Positions 43,039 to 51,255 of a stretch of DNA of 64,000 nucleotides are shown here, piece after piece; the first letter of the stretch is position 1; the number at the start of each line of letters is the position of its first letter. Under the pieces are notes generated by a model, which saw only the letters and a program-made list of their open reading frames with translations, had not been told where the DNA came from and did no database searches. This stretch comes from Pseudothermotoga elfii DSM 9442 = NBRC 107921 (GTDB taxonomy: Bacteria; Thermotogota; Thermotogae; Thermotogales; DSM-5069): positions 1,764,001-1,828,000 of the forward strand of contig NC_022792.1 in the NCBI RefSeq assembly GCF_000504085.1. Reading direction: 5' to 3'. The position numbers and the translations under genes are program-made.

Positions 43039-43890
43039 TTGAAAGAGGGAAAAATCGCGCTCAGGATGGTTTTGCCTTATGTTATTGTGATAGTTCTTTT
43101 CGTAATATTTCTGACAATCTCAAATATTGTGATGAGTTTCTCAGATGATGGTAAATTCACTTTTAAAAATTACCTTGATATCTTCAAAGACCAGATTTTT
43201 TACAAAGCCATTAAAAACACTGCTGTATGGGTTTTTGGAAGTGTCCTGGGTCAGATTTCTCTTGGACTTGCCGTTGCTCTCTTGCTCAATCAGATCAAAC
43301 GAGGACAGGTGTTCTTCAGAACAATCATTCTAATCCTTCCGTGGGCAACTCTGGATATTGTCGCTGGTGTCATGTGGAAATGGATGTATAACGATATGTA
43401 CGGTGTGCTGAACGATCTTCTTATGAAAGCCGGAATTATAAGAGACTACATAGCCTGGCTTGCCACTCCGAATATGGCAATGGTTTCTGTTATTATCGCG
43501 AATATCTGGAAGGGATTTTGCCTTTGTGGAATGTTTTTTCTGGCTGGTATTCAGACAATTCCTCAGGAGCTTTATGAAGCAGCAGAAATAGATGGGGCAA
43601 ATGCATACAGACGATTTTGGAATGTCACCATACCCCAGTTAAAACCCGTGATGATGACCACATTAATGTTAACCATTATATGGACAATAAATTATTTCCC
43701 TTTGATCTACGTAATGACTGGTGGTGGGCCAAATTACGGGACTGAAACAATTGTGACTTATATTTATAGACTCAGTTTCAGGTTTCTGGAATACAATAAA
43801 TCCGCTGCTCTGTCTAACATTTTATTTCTGTTAGTCTTTCTGATAGCATATCTTTTCACAAGAAATATGTCAAAGGAAGTGGCTGCTTGA
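43039..43890 (+). CDS. Carbohydrate ABC transporter permease (MalF type)
   Basis: A 283-residue membrane protein with six helices. The EAA loop is LYEAAEIDGANAYRRFWNVTIPQL, followed by INYFPLIYVMTGGGPNYGTETI. A TTG start at 43039 follows AGGAGTGAG. It overlaps the second permease gene by four bases. Confidence 0.93.
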   Translation: MKEGKIALRMVLPYVIVIVLFVIFLTISNIVMSFSDDGKFTFKNYLDIFKDQIFYKAIKNTAVWVFGSVLGQISLGLAVALLLNQIKRGQVFFRTIILILPWATLDIVAGVMWKWMYNDMYGVLNDLLMKAGIIRDYIAWLATPNMAMVSVIIANIWKGFCLCGMFFLAGIQTIPQELYEAAEIDGANAYRRFWNVTIPQLKPVMMTTLMLTIIWTINYFPLIYVMTGGGPNYGTETIVTYIYRLSFRFLEYNKSAALSNILFLLVFLIAYLFTRNMSKEVAA

Positions 43891-44726
43891 TGAAAAGAAG
43901 TACTAAGAAGAAAACAATAAGGATTGTTTCATATATTCTGCTCGGCGTTATATCATTTGTCATAGCTTTTCCTTTCATATGGCTTGTTCTGACATCTTTT
44001 AAAACATATCAGGAAATATATAGTTACCCGATAATGTACCTTCCGAAAAGTTGGACTACTGAACATTATCATAAAATATCAAATCTGGACTTCAAAAATT
44101 ACTTTTTTAACAGCATAATTGTTGGCACTGGTACAATGATTTTTTCTTTATTGATAGGCCTCTTCCCGGCTTACGCTTTTTCACGATATTCATTCAAATG
44201 GAAAAACACTTTACTTATAAGCGTTTTGATCTTTCAAATGTTTCCGATGATAGTTTTCTTGGTACCGATATTCAAGTTTCTCGACTGGATAAAACTCCTT
44301 GACACACATATTGGTTTAATCTTAGCTTATATTCCATTCACCACACCTATAACCATTGTATTTCTCAGGAGCTTTTTTCTATCAGTTCCAAAATCCCTTG
44401 AAGAAGCTGCACTCATAGATGGATGTACTCGGACGAAAGCTTTTCTAAGAATTATATTTCCGGTAACTCTTCCTGGCATTGCGGCAGTAGGAGTATATGC
44501 ATTCTTGTTTGCGTGGAGTGAGCTTTTGTACTCAATGTCTTTACTGACAAGCAAGGCACTCCAGACAATACCAACATTTCTCTCAGTATTCGTTGGCCAG
44601 TATCAAACTCGCTGGGGACCTTTATTTGCAGGTTCTGTGTTTGCTACATTGCCACCACTTGTTGTATTCATATTGTTGCAAAGATATTTCATTTCAGGAC
44701 TTGTCAGCGGGGCGGTGAAGGAATGA
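43887..44726 (+). CDS. Carbohydrate ABC transporter permease (MalG type)
   Basis: A 279-residue membrane protein with six helices. The EAA loop is SLEEAALIDGCTRTKAFLRIIFPVTLPGI and the C-terminus RYFISGLVSGAVKE is family-typical. TTG (43887) and ATG (43890) are both possible starts. No ATPase gene follows; the SorC regulator gene overlaps its stop by four bases. Confidence 0.93.
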   Translation: MMKRSTKKKTIRIVSYILLGVISFVIAFPFIWLVLTSFKTYQEIYSYPIMYLPKSWTTEHYHKISNLDFKNYFFNSIIVGTGTMIFSLLIGLFPAYAFSRYSFKWKNTLLISVLIFQMFPMIVFLVPIFKFLDWIKLLDTHIGLILAYIPFTTPITIVFLRSFFLSVPKSLEEAALIDGCTRTKAFLRIIFPVTLPGIAAVGVYAFLFAWSELLYSMSLLTSKALQTIPTFLSVFVGQYQTRWGPLFAGSVFATLPPLVVFILLQRYFISGLVSGAVKE

Positions 44727-45691
44727 CAATAAGTGATGACTTACTGTTTGAAGTGGCATTCGATTACTATGTAAAAAACATGCTACAGAAGGACATTGCC
44801 AGAAAACTTGGCGTATCAAGGGTTCAGGTTAGCAAATACTTGAAAATGGCTGTTGAAAGAAAGATAGTCCGTATAGAAGTAATACCACCGAAAATACCAG
44901 AAAAACTCGAAATAGAATATGCAAAATTGTTCAAGGAAAAATTTGATTTGAAAAAATTGCTGCTTACGAATAGCCACAGTAACAATCAACTCTTGCTTCA
45001 ATCTCTCGCAAGAAAAGCCTGGGAGTTTTTATCCGGTCTACCTGATGAATCCCTTAACATAGGCATAGGCTGGGGAACCACTATGTACACACTCGCGACA
45101 TACGAATACAACCTGCAAAAGCATAACTGGAAAATAGTTCCTCTATCTGGGGGAACTTTCAAGTTATCTGACAGGCATTTTGATTCAAATTTCATAGCAC
45201 AGAATTTTGCAGAGCGCCTGAATGCGAAATCGATTCCTGTTTACTTTCCATTCCTTATGGATAACATCGAGCAAAAGCAGCAATTTCAAAATACAGAAGA
45301 ATTTACTTTTATAAATTCGATGTGGAACAACCTGGATATAGTTATTTGCAGTGTTGGGTACTCAATATCCCGTTCACCGCTCTTCCGACAGAATGTTTTC
45401 GATGGATCAACTCTGAACACGCTTGAAAAACTCAAGATTGTTGGCGATGTCCTGACACATTATTTTGATATCAATGGAAAAATATATGATCTGGATTTCA
45501 TGAAAAAAGTAAATAATATAACTTTTGAGCAATATATGAAATCCAGACTAAAAATTGTTGTTGCTGGAGGTTTTCATAAAATTGAAAGCATTGCTGGCCT
45601 GCTCAAGGGAAAGCTCACCGATGTGCTGATAACAGATATAAACACCGCAAAAAATGTTATCGAATATGCTGCGGAAAGAGATTGGAGGTAG
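44723..45691 (+). CDS. SorC-family sugar-binding transcriptional regulator
   Basis: 322 residues. The N-terminal helix-turn-helix contains LQKDIARKLGVSRVQVSKYL; the effector domain includes IGIGWGTTMYTLA, ICSVGYSISRSPLF and ends LITDINTAKNVIEYA. It resembles the regulator at 21656-22579 in layout. It is likely to bind the GTTACATATGTAAC sites at the head of the operon and to sense a phosphorylated sugar made by the kinases that follow. Confidence 0.9.
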   Translation: MTISDDLLFEVAFDYYVKNMLQKDIARKLGVSRVQVSKYLKMAVERKIVRIEVIPPKIPEKLEIEYAKLFKEKFDLKKLLLTNSHSNNQLLLQSLARKAWEFLSGLPDESLNIGIGWGTTMYTLATYEYNLQKHNWKIVPLSGGTFKLSDRHFDSNFIAQNFAERLNAKSIPVYFPFLMDNIEQKQQFQNTEEFTFINSMWNNLDIVICSVGYSISRSPLFRQNVFDGSTLNTLEKLKIVGDVLTHYFDINGKIYDLDFMKKVNNITFEQYMKSRLKIVVAGGFHKIESIAGLLKGKLTDVLITDINTAKNVIEYAAERDWR

Positions 45692-45695
45692 ACCT

Positions 45696-46625
45696 GTGAC
45701 AATCCAGATAATGAATCTAAACCCATGTTACGATCACTGGGTTATAATATCAAACCCTCCAAAAACTCCAAATGTTCTGAGAGGCGATTCAATAGTAAAA
45801 CTGGTTGATGGCAAAGGTTTAAACATAGCACGGGTCTTCAGAACACTTGGTTTCGAAGATTACGTATGTTTAAACATATTAGGAGGAGATGTGGGTAAGA
45901 TAATTTCTTCTAAATGCAGAGAGGAAAATCTCAAGACAGTAGAGTTCTGGATAGAAGATGAAAATAGAATCAACACAGCGGTTGTTTACGAATACGAGAA
46001 AAAGATGGTCATGATAAATGAACCCGGACCATTTATAAAAAAAAGAGAAATAGAAGAATTTATCTCATTTATTACCTTCTCGCTAATTCCAGAAAGTACT
46101 GTGGTGATCTCAGGCAGCGCTCCAAGAGGTTTCGGAACAAAAGACATGTCGAAAGTAGCACAGCTTATAAAAGAGAAATCATGCAGGCTTATGGTAGACA
46201 TATCCGGCGAATGGTTAAAAGAACTGGTCAAGTATGAACCTGAAATGGTTAAAGTAAATGCCGAGGAATTGAAAATAGCCTTTGAACTGGAGGACATAAG
46301 TTTAACACAACTCAATAAGTTGAGAAAAACTTTCAACATAGAAGTTCTGTGTATTACAAAAGGGAAAGAAGGATCGACAATTTTAAGTGAGGAGGCAATT
46401 TTTCATGTAAAACCGAAAATCGTTTACTCGGATTTTTCCGTTGGCTCTGGGGATTCTTTCTTTGCTGGATACCTGTACAGCGAAGCTTTGGGAAAATCAC
46501 TCAGAGAAAGGTCTATTTTTGCGACAGCATGCGGCATGGCCAATACTCTAAGATATGGAGCTGCTATTTTCAATATCGAAGACCTGGAGAGTCAACTTCC
46601 ATTAGTTGAGATACTGGAGGAATAA
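45696..46625 (+). CDS. PfkB-family sugar kinase (1-phosphofructokinase/tagatose-6-phosphate kinase type)
   Basis: About 309 residues. It begins IMNLNPCYDHWVI, like the LacC/FruK group (TLNPAxD), has a glycine-rich KGLNIARVFRTLG segment and SGSAPRGFG near residue 145, and the PfkB signature DFSVGSGDSFFAGYLYSE with catalytic Asp near 255. It should add a phosphate to a ketose phosphate. The GTG at 45696 is chosen because TTGGAGGT lies upstream; the open frame back to 45654 is shadowed by the SorC gene. Confidence 0.9.
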   Translation: MTIQIMNLNPCYDHWVIISNPPKTPNVLRGDSIVKLVDGKGLNIARVFRTLGFEDYVCLNILGGDVGKIISSKCREENLKTVEFWIEDENRINTAVVYEYEKKMVMINEPGPFIKKREIEEFISFITFSLIPESTVVISGSAPRGFGTKDMSKVAQLIKEKSCRLMVDISGEWLKELVKYEPEMVKVNAEELKIAFELEDISLTQLNKLRKTFNIEVLCITKGKEGSTILSEEAIFHVKPKIVYSDFSVGSGDSFFAGYLYSEALGKSLRERSIFATACGMANTLRYGAAIFNIEDLESQLPLVEILEE

Positions 46626-46627
46626 TT

Positions 46628-48061
46628 ATGAAAGCTTATGCAGGTATAGACATCGGTACCACCAATACCAAAATAATGGTTATCACAAAAAATGGCATTG
46701 AAAATGTATTCAAAGTAAAAACACCAAAAAACGTTATCAATGGAGTTGAGTATTTCGATCTTGATAAACTTGAACACGCTATAGAGAAAGTACTTTGTCA
46801 GATCAAAGACAGGTGGAGTTTAGCAGGGCTTTCATGCACAAGTGTTGGTGAATCAGTCGTAGCGGTATCACGTGGCAAAAAACTGTATGATCCGATAGTT
46901 TGGTATGATACATGTACAAAGCCACTTCAGGAAAAATATAAAGACACAGTTGAGACACTTGCCCCTTATGAAATCTCAGGTTCAAGGGATATCTATTATT
47001 TTTCGCTGTACAAAATACTGTACATGTATGAAAAGTCGATAGTCAAACCTGACCAGGTTGAACACTGGCTTCCAATCTCCTCTTACATAACTTATAAATT
47101 AACACGAAAACCTCTCTGGGACATGACTCAGGCATGCCGAAGTCACATGGTAGATATACACCGTCGAAAATGGAATGAGGAGTTGTTGAAATATTTTCAA
47201 ATTGACCCAGATCAACTTGGAGAACTGCATTATACTGGGAGTTTTGCTGGGCAATGGGAAAATGTGCCCGTTTTTCTATCTGGGCATGATCACCTCACGG
47301 GAACATACGGATTAACATCTCTTTTTGGAAGCGAAATAATTTACGACTCAATGGGAACAGCCTCTCTGATAACCGCTATAGCTCACGAAAAAGATAAAAA
47401 TATGCATATGAAATCTCCCTTCATGAAAAACGGTGGACTTGTTGGAATTGCTTTCGAAGATAAGCAATATTATCTCGCTTCAGGCGTCAGGTATCATGGA
47501 AAACTAATTGAATTAATTCTCAAGATTTTCGGGATGAAAACATCATCGAAAAGATTCATTGAGTTGAACGAGCAAATAAGTGTTCTGCCTGTAAAATTAC
47601 CTTTTTATATTTATTCAAACGGTGACAATATAGTTGGAGAAAACGCAGATGGAATAAATTTTCTCAAGATACCTGCAAGCTGCTCCCAGATAGAGATGCT
47701 TCAATCCGTTTACCTCTATCTATGCTACACAAGCAGATTGACTGTTGAGAACCTCGAAAAATTTGTTGGGCAATTGCCTGTAATCGCTGGTGGAGGTTTG
47801 ACAGACAACAAAACTTTTATATCATATAAAGCTTCCATGTTAGGCAAAACCATTTATTATCTCAACACTGCAGAGTTGACCGCTCTTGGTGCTGCAATAT
47901 CTGCGATCAGAGGTGCAAATGATTTTCAAATGATCGAATACTTGAGAAAAAAGATCCATTTCGAAAAAGTTTTTCCAAATAAAGAATTGTCAGAAAAAAT
48001 GAATGAGCTTTATAAAGAAATCCAAAGAGGTTATGAAAGATTGATCAAGGAGGTAGAATAA
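46628..48061 (+). CDS. FGGY-family carbohydrate kinase
   Basis: 477 residues in two actin-like domains. The N-terminal phosphate loop is GIDIGTTNTKIMVI, with GHDHLTGTYGL near residue 215, DSMGTASL near 238 and AGGGLTDNKTFISYKASMLG near 380, where xylulokinase-like enzymes bind ATP. The substrate could be a ketose or polyol. It is two bases after the PfkB gene and overlaps the aldolase gene by one base. Confidence 0.9.
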   Translation: MKAYAGIDIGTTNTKIMVITKNGIENVFKVKTPKNVINGVEYFDLDKLEHAIEKVLCQIKDRWSLAGLSCTSVGESVVAVSRGKKLYDPIVWYDTCTKPLQEKYKDTVETLAPYEISGSRDIYYFSLYKILYMYEKSIVKPDQVEHWLPISSYITYKLTRKPLWDMTQACRSHMVDIHRRKWNEELLKYFQIDPDQLGELHYTGSFAGQWENVPVFLSGHDHLTGTYGLTSLFGSEIIYDSMGTASLITAIAHEKDKNMHMKSPFMKNGGLVGIAFEDKQYYLASGVRYHGKLIELILKIFGMKTSSKRFIELNEQISVLPVKLPFYIYSNGDNIVGENADGINFLKIPASCSQIEMLQSVYLYLCYTSRLTVENLEKFVGQLPVIAGGGLTDNKTFISYKASMLGKTIYYLNTAELTALGAAISAIRGANDFQMIEYLRKKIHFEKVFPNKELSEKMNELYKEIQRGYERLIKEVE

Positions 48062-48903
48062 TGCTGACTACTCTGAAAGAATTACTACAAGTTGCATACA
48101 GATCTAACTACGCCATTCCTGCTTTTAATATTCACACTTACGAAGATGCCGTAGCAATAATAAAAGGTGCGGAAGAAATGAAATCCCCTGTCATACTGAT
48201 GGCTTCTCCAAGCGCAATAAAACATCTCGGTGTGGAAATAGCCGCATTCATGATGAATGAGCTGGCGAAGAAGACATTTGTGCCAGTAGTTTCTCATCTG
48301 GATCACGCCAGAGAGCTTGATATTATTTTCAGAGCAATGAAAGCTGGGTTTACATCTGTTATGTATGATGGATCAGATTTATCGTTTGAACAAAATGTAC
48401 GTAACACACAAATTGTGGTGAAAGTTGCCAGATCGCTCGGTATATCTGTAGAAGCCGAGATAGGAAGAGTAGGAAAATCAGAGGATGGAGAAGAAATCTC
48501 CCAAATTCTCACAGAGCCAGCTGTGGCAAAGGAGTTTTTCCAGAACACCGAAGTAGATGCCCTTGCAATAGCTGTAGGAACAGCACATGCAATGCAAAAG
48601 CAAGAAGCACAGATAAATTTTGAAAGGATCCAGCAGATACAAAATGTTGTTGATGTACCACTGGTTTTGCATGGTTCAAGCGGAGTAACTGATGAAGATC
48701 TCAAGAAAATAAGCAGAATGAATTTTGGAAAGATAAACATAGGAACTGTTCTTAAGACAGTTTATGTCAAAAAAATCAGGGAAATTTTGAGTTCAAACCC
48801 ACAGCTTAAAGATCAGCTCACATTGCTCAATGCTGCATCAAAAGCTATCACAGAAACAGTAATACACAAAATAGAGCTTCTTGGAAGTTCCGGAAAAATT
48901 TAA
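48061..48903 (+). CDS. Class II ketose-bisphosphate aldolase (FBA/GatY family)
   Basis: 280 residues. Zinc ligands are visible in SHLDHARELD (about residue 79-88), Glu in AEIGRVGKSEDG near 130, GTAHAMQKQ near 178 and LHGSSGVTDEDL near 206. It splits a ketose 1,6-bisphosphate into DHAP and an aldehyde. With the PfkB and FGGY kinases it could complete a pathway from imported sugar to triose phosphate. Fructose or tagatose bisphosphate is most likely, but unproven. Confidence 0.92.
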   Translation: MLTTLKELLQVAYRSNYAIPAFNIHTYEDAVAIIKGAEEMKSPVILMASPSAIKHLGVEIAAFMMNELAKKTFVPVVSHLDHARELDIIFRAMKAGFTSVMYDGSDLSFEQNVRNTQIVVKVARSLGISVEAEIGRVGKSEDGEEISQILTEPAVAKEFFQNTEVDALAIAVGTAHAMQKQEAQINFERIQQIQNVVDVPLVLHGSSGVTDEDLKKISRMNFGKINIGTVLKTVYVKKIREILSSNPQLKDQLTLLNAASKAITETVIHKIELLGSSGKI

Positions 48904-48946
48904 GCCTTTAGATAATTTGTGATACGATGGAGACGGAGGTGGTGGT

Positions 48947-50515
48947 GTGGATCGCCCAGTAATAAAACTTGACGGCGATTCAGTTGTTTATGCAAGACAA
49001 CTTGCAAAAGAGATAACAGATGAGGTCAAAAACGAACTGATTGATCATTATTCCACCGTCTCTGTCGAGCGAACAGTTCTGAGATTTTTTGGTGTGGATG
49101 GAGTAACGAGAGATCAAATTCCTTTAGTCAACGTGGTAGTCGACAAACTTAAAGAATGGAGTATGCTCGAAGACGGTGTAGCAAAACCTGTAGTTAATGC
49201 AATGATCGTACTGGAAAAAAGTGCTCAGGAGATATGTGAAGCGATTTCAGATGGCCTGGATCTTAGAACTTTACCCGATGCACCATTTTATAAAATCGAA
49301 TCGAAAATGCGCGAGCTTTCAAAGGAAGCTCTTGATAAATTAGAGAAAAAAAGCAGTCAACGAAATGATTTACTCAAATTACTGGGTGATCCACCAAAAC
49401 CATACAAATATCTTATAGTAGCAACAGGGAACATATACGAAGACGTTGTTCAGGCAAGAGCTGCCGTTTTTCAGGGAGCGGATATAATCGCTGTGATAAG
49501 GTCAACTGCACAGAGTTTGCTTGACTATGTTCCTTATGGTGCCACAACAGAAGGCTACGGTGGCACATACGCCACTCAGGAAAATTTCAGAATCATGAGG
49601 CAGGCTCTTGATAATGCTGCCGAGAAAGTCGGCAGATATATCCGTCAGGTAAATTACGCTTCAGGGCTTTGCATGCCAGAAATTGCTGCTATTGCTGCTA
49701 TGGAAGGACTCGATATACTCCTGAATGATGCAATGTACGGCATATTATTCAGAGATATAAACATGATCAGGACATTCACCGATCAATACATCTCCAGGTT
49801 AATCTGTGCATTTGCTGGAATAACTATCAATACTGGAGAAGATAATTATCTCACAACAGCCGACGCTATTGAAAAAGCTTACACAGTGACAGCTTCGCAA
49901 TTGATTAATGAACAATTCGCACTGAAGGCAGGAATGAAACCAGAATTGATGGGCCTTGGACATGCTTTTGAAATCAACCCCGATATTGAGGACAGCCTTT
50001 TGTATGAAATAGCTCACGCAATGCTGGCACGCGAATTGTTTCCCAATTGTCCTATAAAGTACATGCCCCCAACGAAGTTCATGACTGGAAATATATTTAA
50101 AGGCTATGCCCTGGAAACCCTTTTTAATCTCGTGTCAGTTATGACAGGACAGAGTATTCAGCTTCTTGGAATTTTGACTGAAGCAATACACACACCACAC
50201 CTGCAGGACAGATACCTTGCACTTGTAAATGCAAATTATGTTTTCAAAGCTGCTCGCCATCTTGGCAGAGAAATTCTTTTTAAAGAAAAAGGTTTCGTAG
50301 AACAAAGGGCAAACACAGTCTTGAGGCAGGCTGTTAACCTGCTTGAACACGTGAAAGAAGTAGGGTTGCTGAGAGCAATAGAAGAAGGGCAGTTTGCCGA
50401 CATATCCCGAAAACCAGACAGTGGTAAAGGTTTTGAGGGCGTGTTTAGAAAATCTGAAAACTATATAAACCCTATTCAGGACGAACTTGAAAATCGCCTG
50501 GGGGTGAAAAAATGA
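48947..50515 (+). CDS. kamD: Lysine 5,6-aminomutase, alpha subunit
   Basis: A 522-residue subunit of the adenosylcobalamin- and PLP-dependent enzyme that shifts the epsilon-amino group of lysine (D-lysine or beta-lysine) to C5. It matches the large-subunit length and has the barrel segments GATTEGYGGTYATQENFR, QVNYASGLCMPEIAAIAA and KYMPPTKFMTGNIFKG. A GTG start follows GGAGGTGGTG. None of the other lysine-fermentation genes is present, so the substrate may differ in this organism. Confidence 0.92.
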   Translation: MDRPVIKLDGDSVVYARQLAKEITDEVKNELIDHYSTVSVERTVLRFFGVDGVTRDQIPLVNVVVDKLKEWSMLEDGVAKPVVNAMIVLEKSAQEICEAISDGLDLRTLPDAPFYKIESKMRELSKEALDKLEKKSSQRNDLLKLLGDPPKPYKYLIVATGNIYEDVVQARAAVFQGADIIAVIRSTAQSLLDYVPYGATTEGYGGTYATQENFRIMRQALDNAAEKVGRYIRQVNYASGLCMPEIAAIAAMEGLDILLNDAMYGILFRDINMIRTFTDQYISRLICAFAGITINTGEDNYLTTADAIEKAYTVTASQLINEQFALKAGMKPELMGLGHAFEINPDIEDSLLYEIAHAMLARELFPNCPIKYMPPTKFMTGNIFKGYALETLFNLVSVMTGQSIQLLGILTEAIHTPHLQDRYLALVNANYVFKAARHLGREILFKEKGFVEQRANTVLRQAVNLLEHVKEVGLLRAIEEGQFADISRKPDSGKGFEGVFRKSENYINPIQDELENRLGVKK

Positions 50516-51255
50516 TCGACCTCAGAAATATAAGACCATATGGAGATCAAACAAATGATGGCGCCGTCCAACTTTCTTTTACTCTTCCTTTAGAGTATGG
50601 GCCTCTTGCACGGGAGGTTGCAAAGAAATTCTGTGAAAACCTCGGTTTTCAGGACATAGTTATAGCAACGATGGAAGATTTAGGTGAGAATTTCACATTT
50701 TTTGTCGTTTACGGAAAAACAAATATGTCAATAGATGCAACCGCGATAAAGGTAGTCGCTCCGAAATTCAAAAAAATGTCCCGTGACCAGCTTGATGAAC
50801 TTGTGGAAAAGGAGTTTGGCAGGAAAATAGTTGTCGTTGGAGCAACTGTTGGAACCGATGCTCACACAGTAGGACTTGATTCAATCTTAAATATGAAAGG
50901 TTTTCACGGAGATTACGGGCTTGAAAGGTACCGGGCATTTAAAGTTTACAACCTTGGAGCTCAAATTTTGCCTCTTGAGCTTATCAAAAAAGTACGTGAA
51001 GTTCATGCAGATGCCATTCTTGTATCTCAAGTTGTCACGCAGAAAAATGTCCACATAAAACATTTGACAGAACTTATAGATATGCTCTATGCTGAGGGCA
51101 TAAGAGATAGTTTACTGGCAATAGTTGGTGGGCCAAGAATCACACACGAATTGGCCTTAGAGCTCGGTTATGATGCTGGCTTTGGTGCTGGTACGCTGCC
51201 AAGCGACGTGGCAAATTTCATTGTTCAGGAACTTTTGAAAAAACGCTTTCGATAA
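50512..51255 (+). CDS. kamE: Lysine 5,6-aminomutase, beta subunit (B12- and PLP-binding)
   Basis: 247 residues. The cobalamin-binding DxHxxG motif is DAHTVG (116-121), followed by the Lys that forms the PLP aldimine in LNMKGFHG (K129). GGPRITHELALELGYDAGFGAGT closes the B12 domain. It overlaps kamD by four bases. Its 3' end overlaps the convergent CCA-adding gene by 38 bases. Confidence 0.93.
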   Translation: MIDLRNIRPYGDQTNDGAVQLSFTLPLEYGPLAREVAKKFCENLGFQDIVIATMEDLGENFTFFVVYGKTNMSIDATAIKVVAPKFKKMSRDQLDELVEKEFGRKIVVVGATVGTDAHTVGLDSILNMKGFHGDYGLERYRAFKVYNLGAQILPLELIKKVREVHADAILVSQVVTQKNVHIKHLTELIDMLYAEGIRDSLLAIVGGPRITHELALELGYDAGFGAGTLPSDVANFIVQELLKKRFR

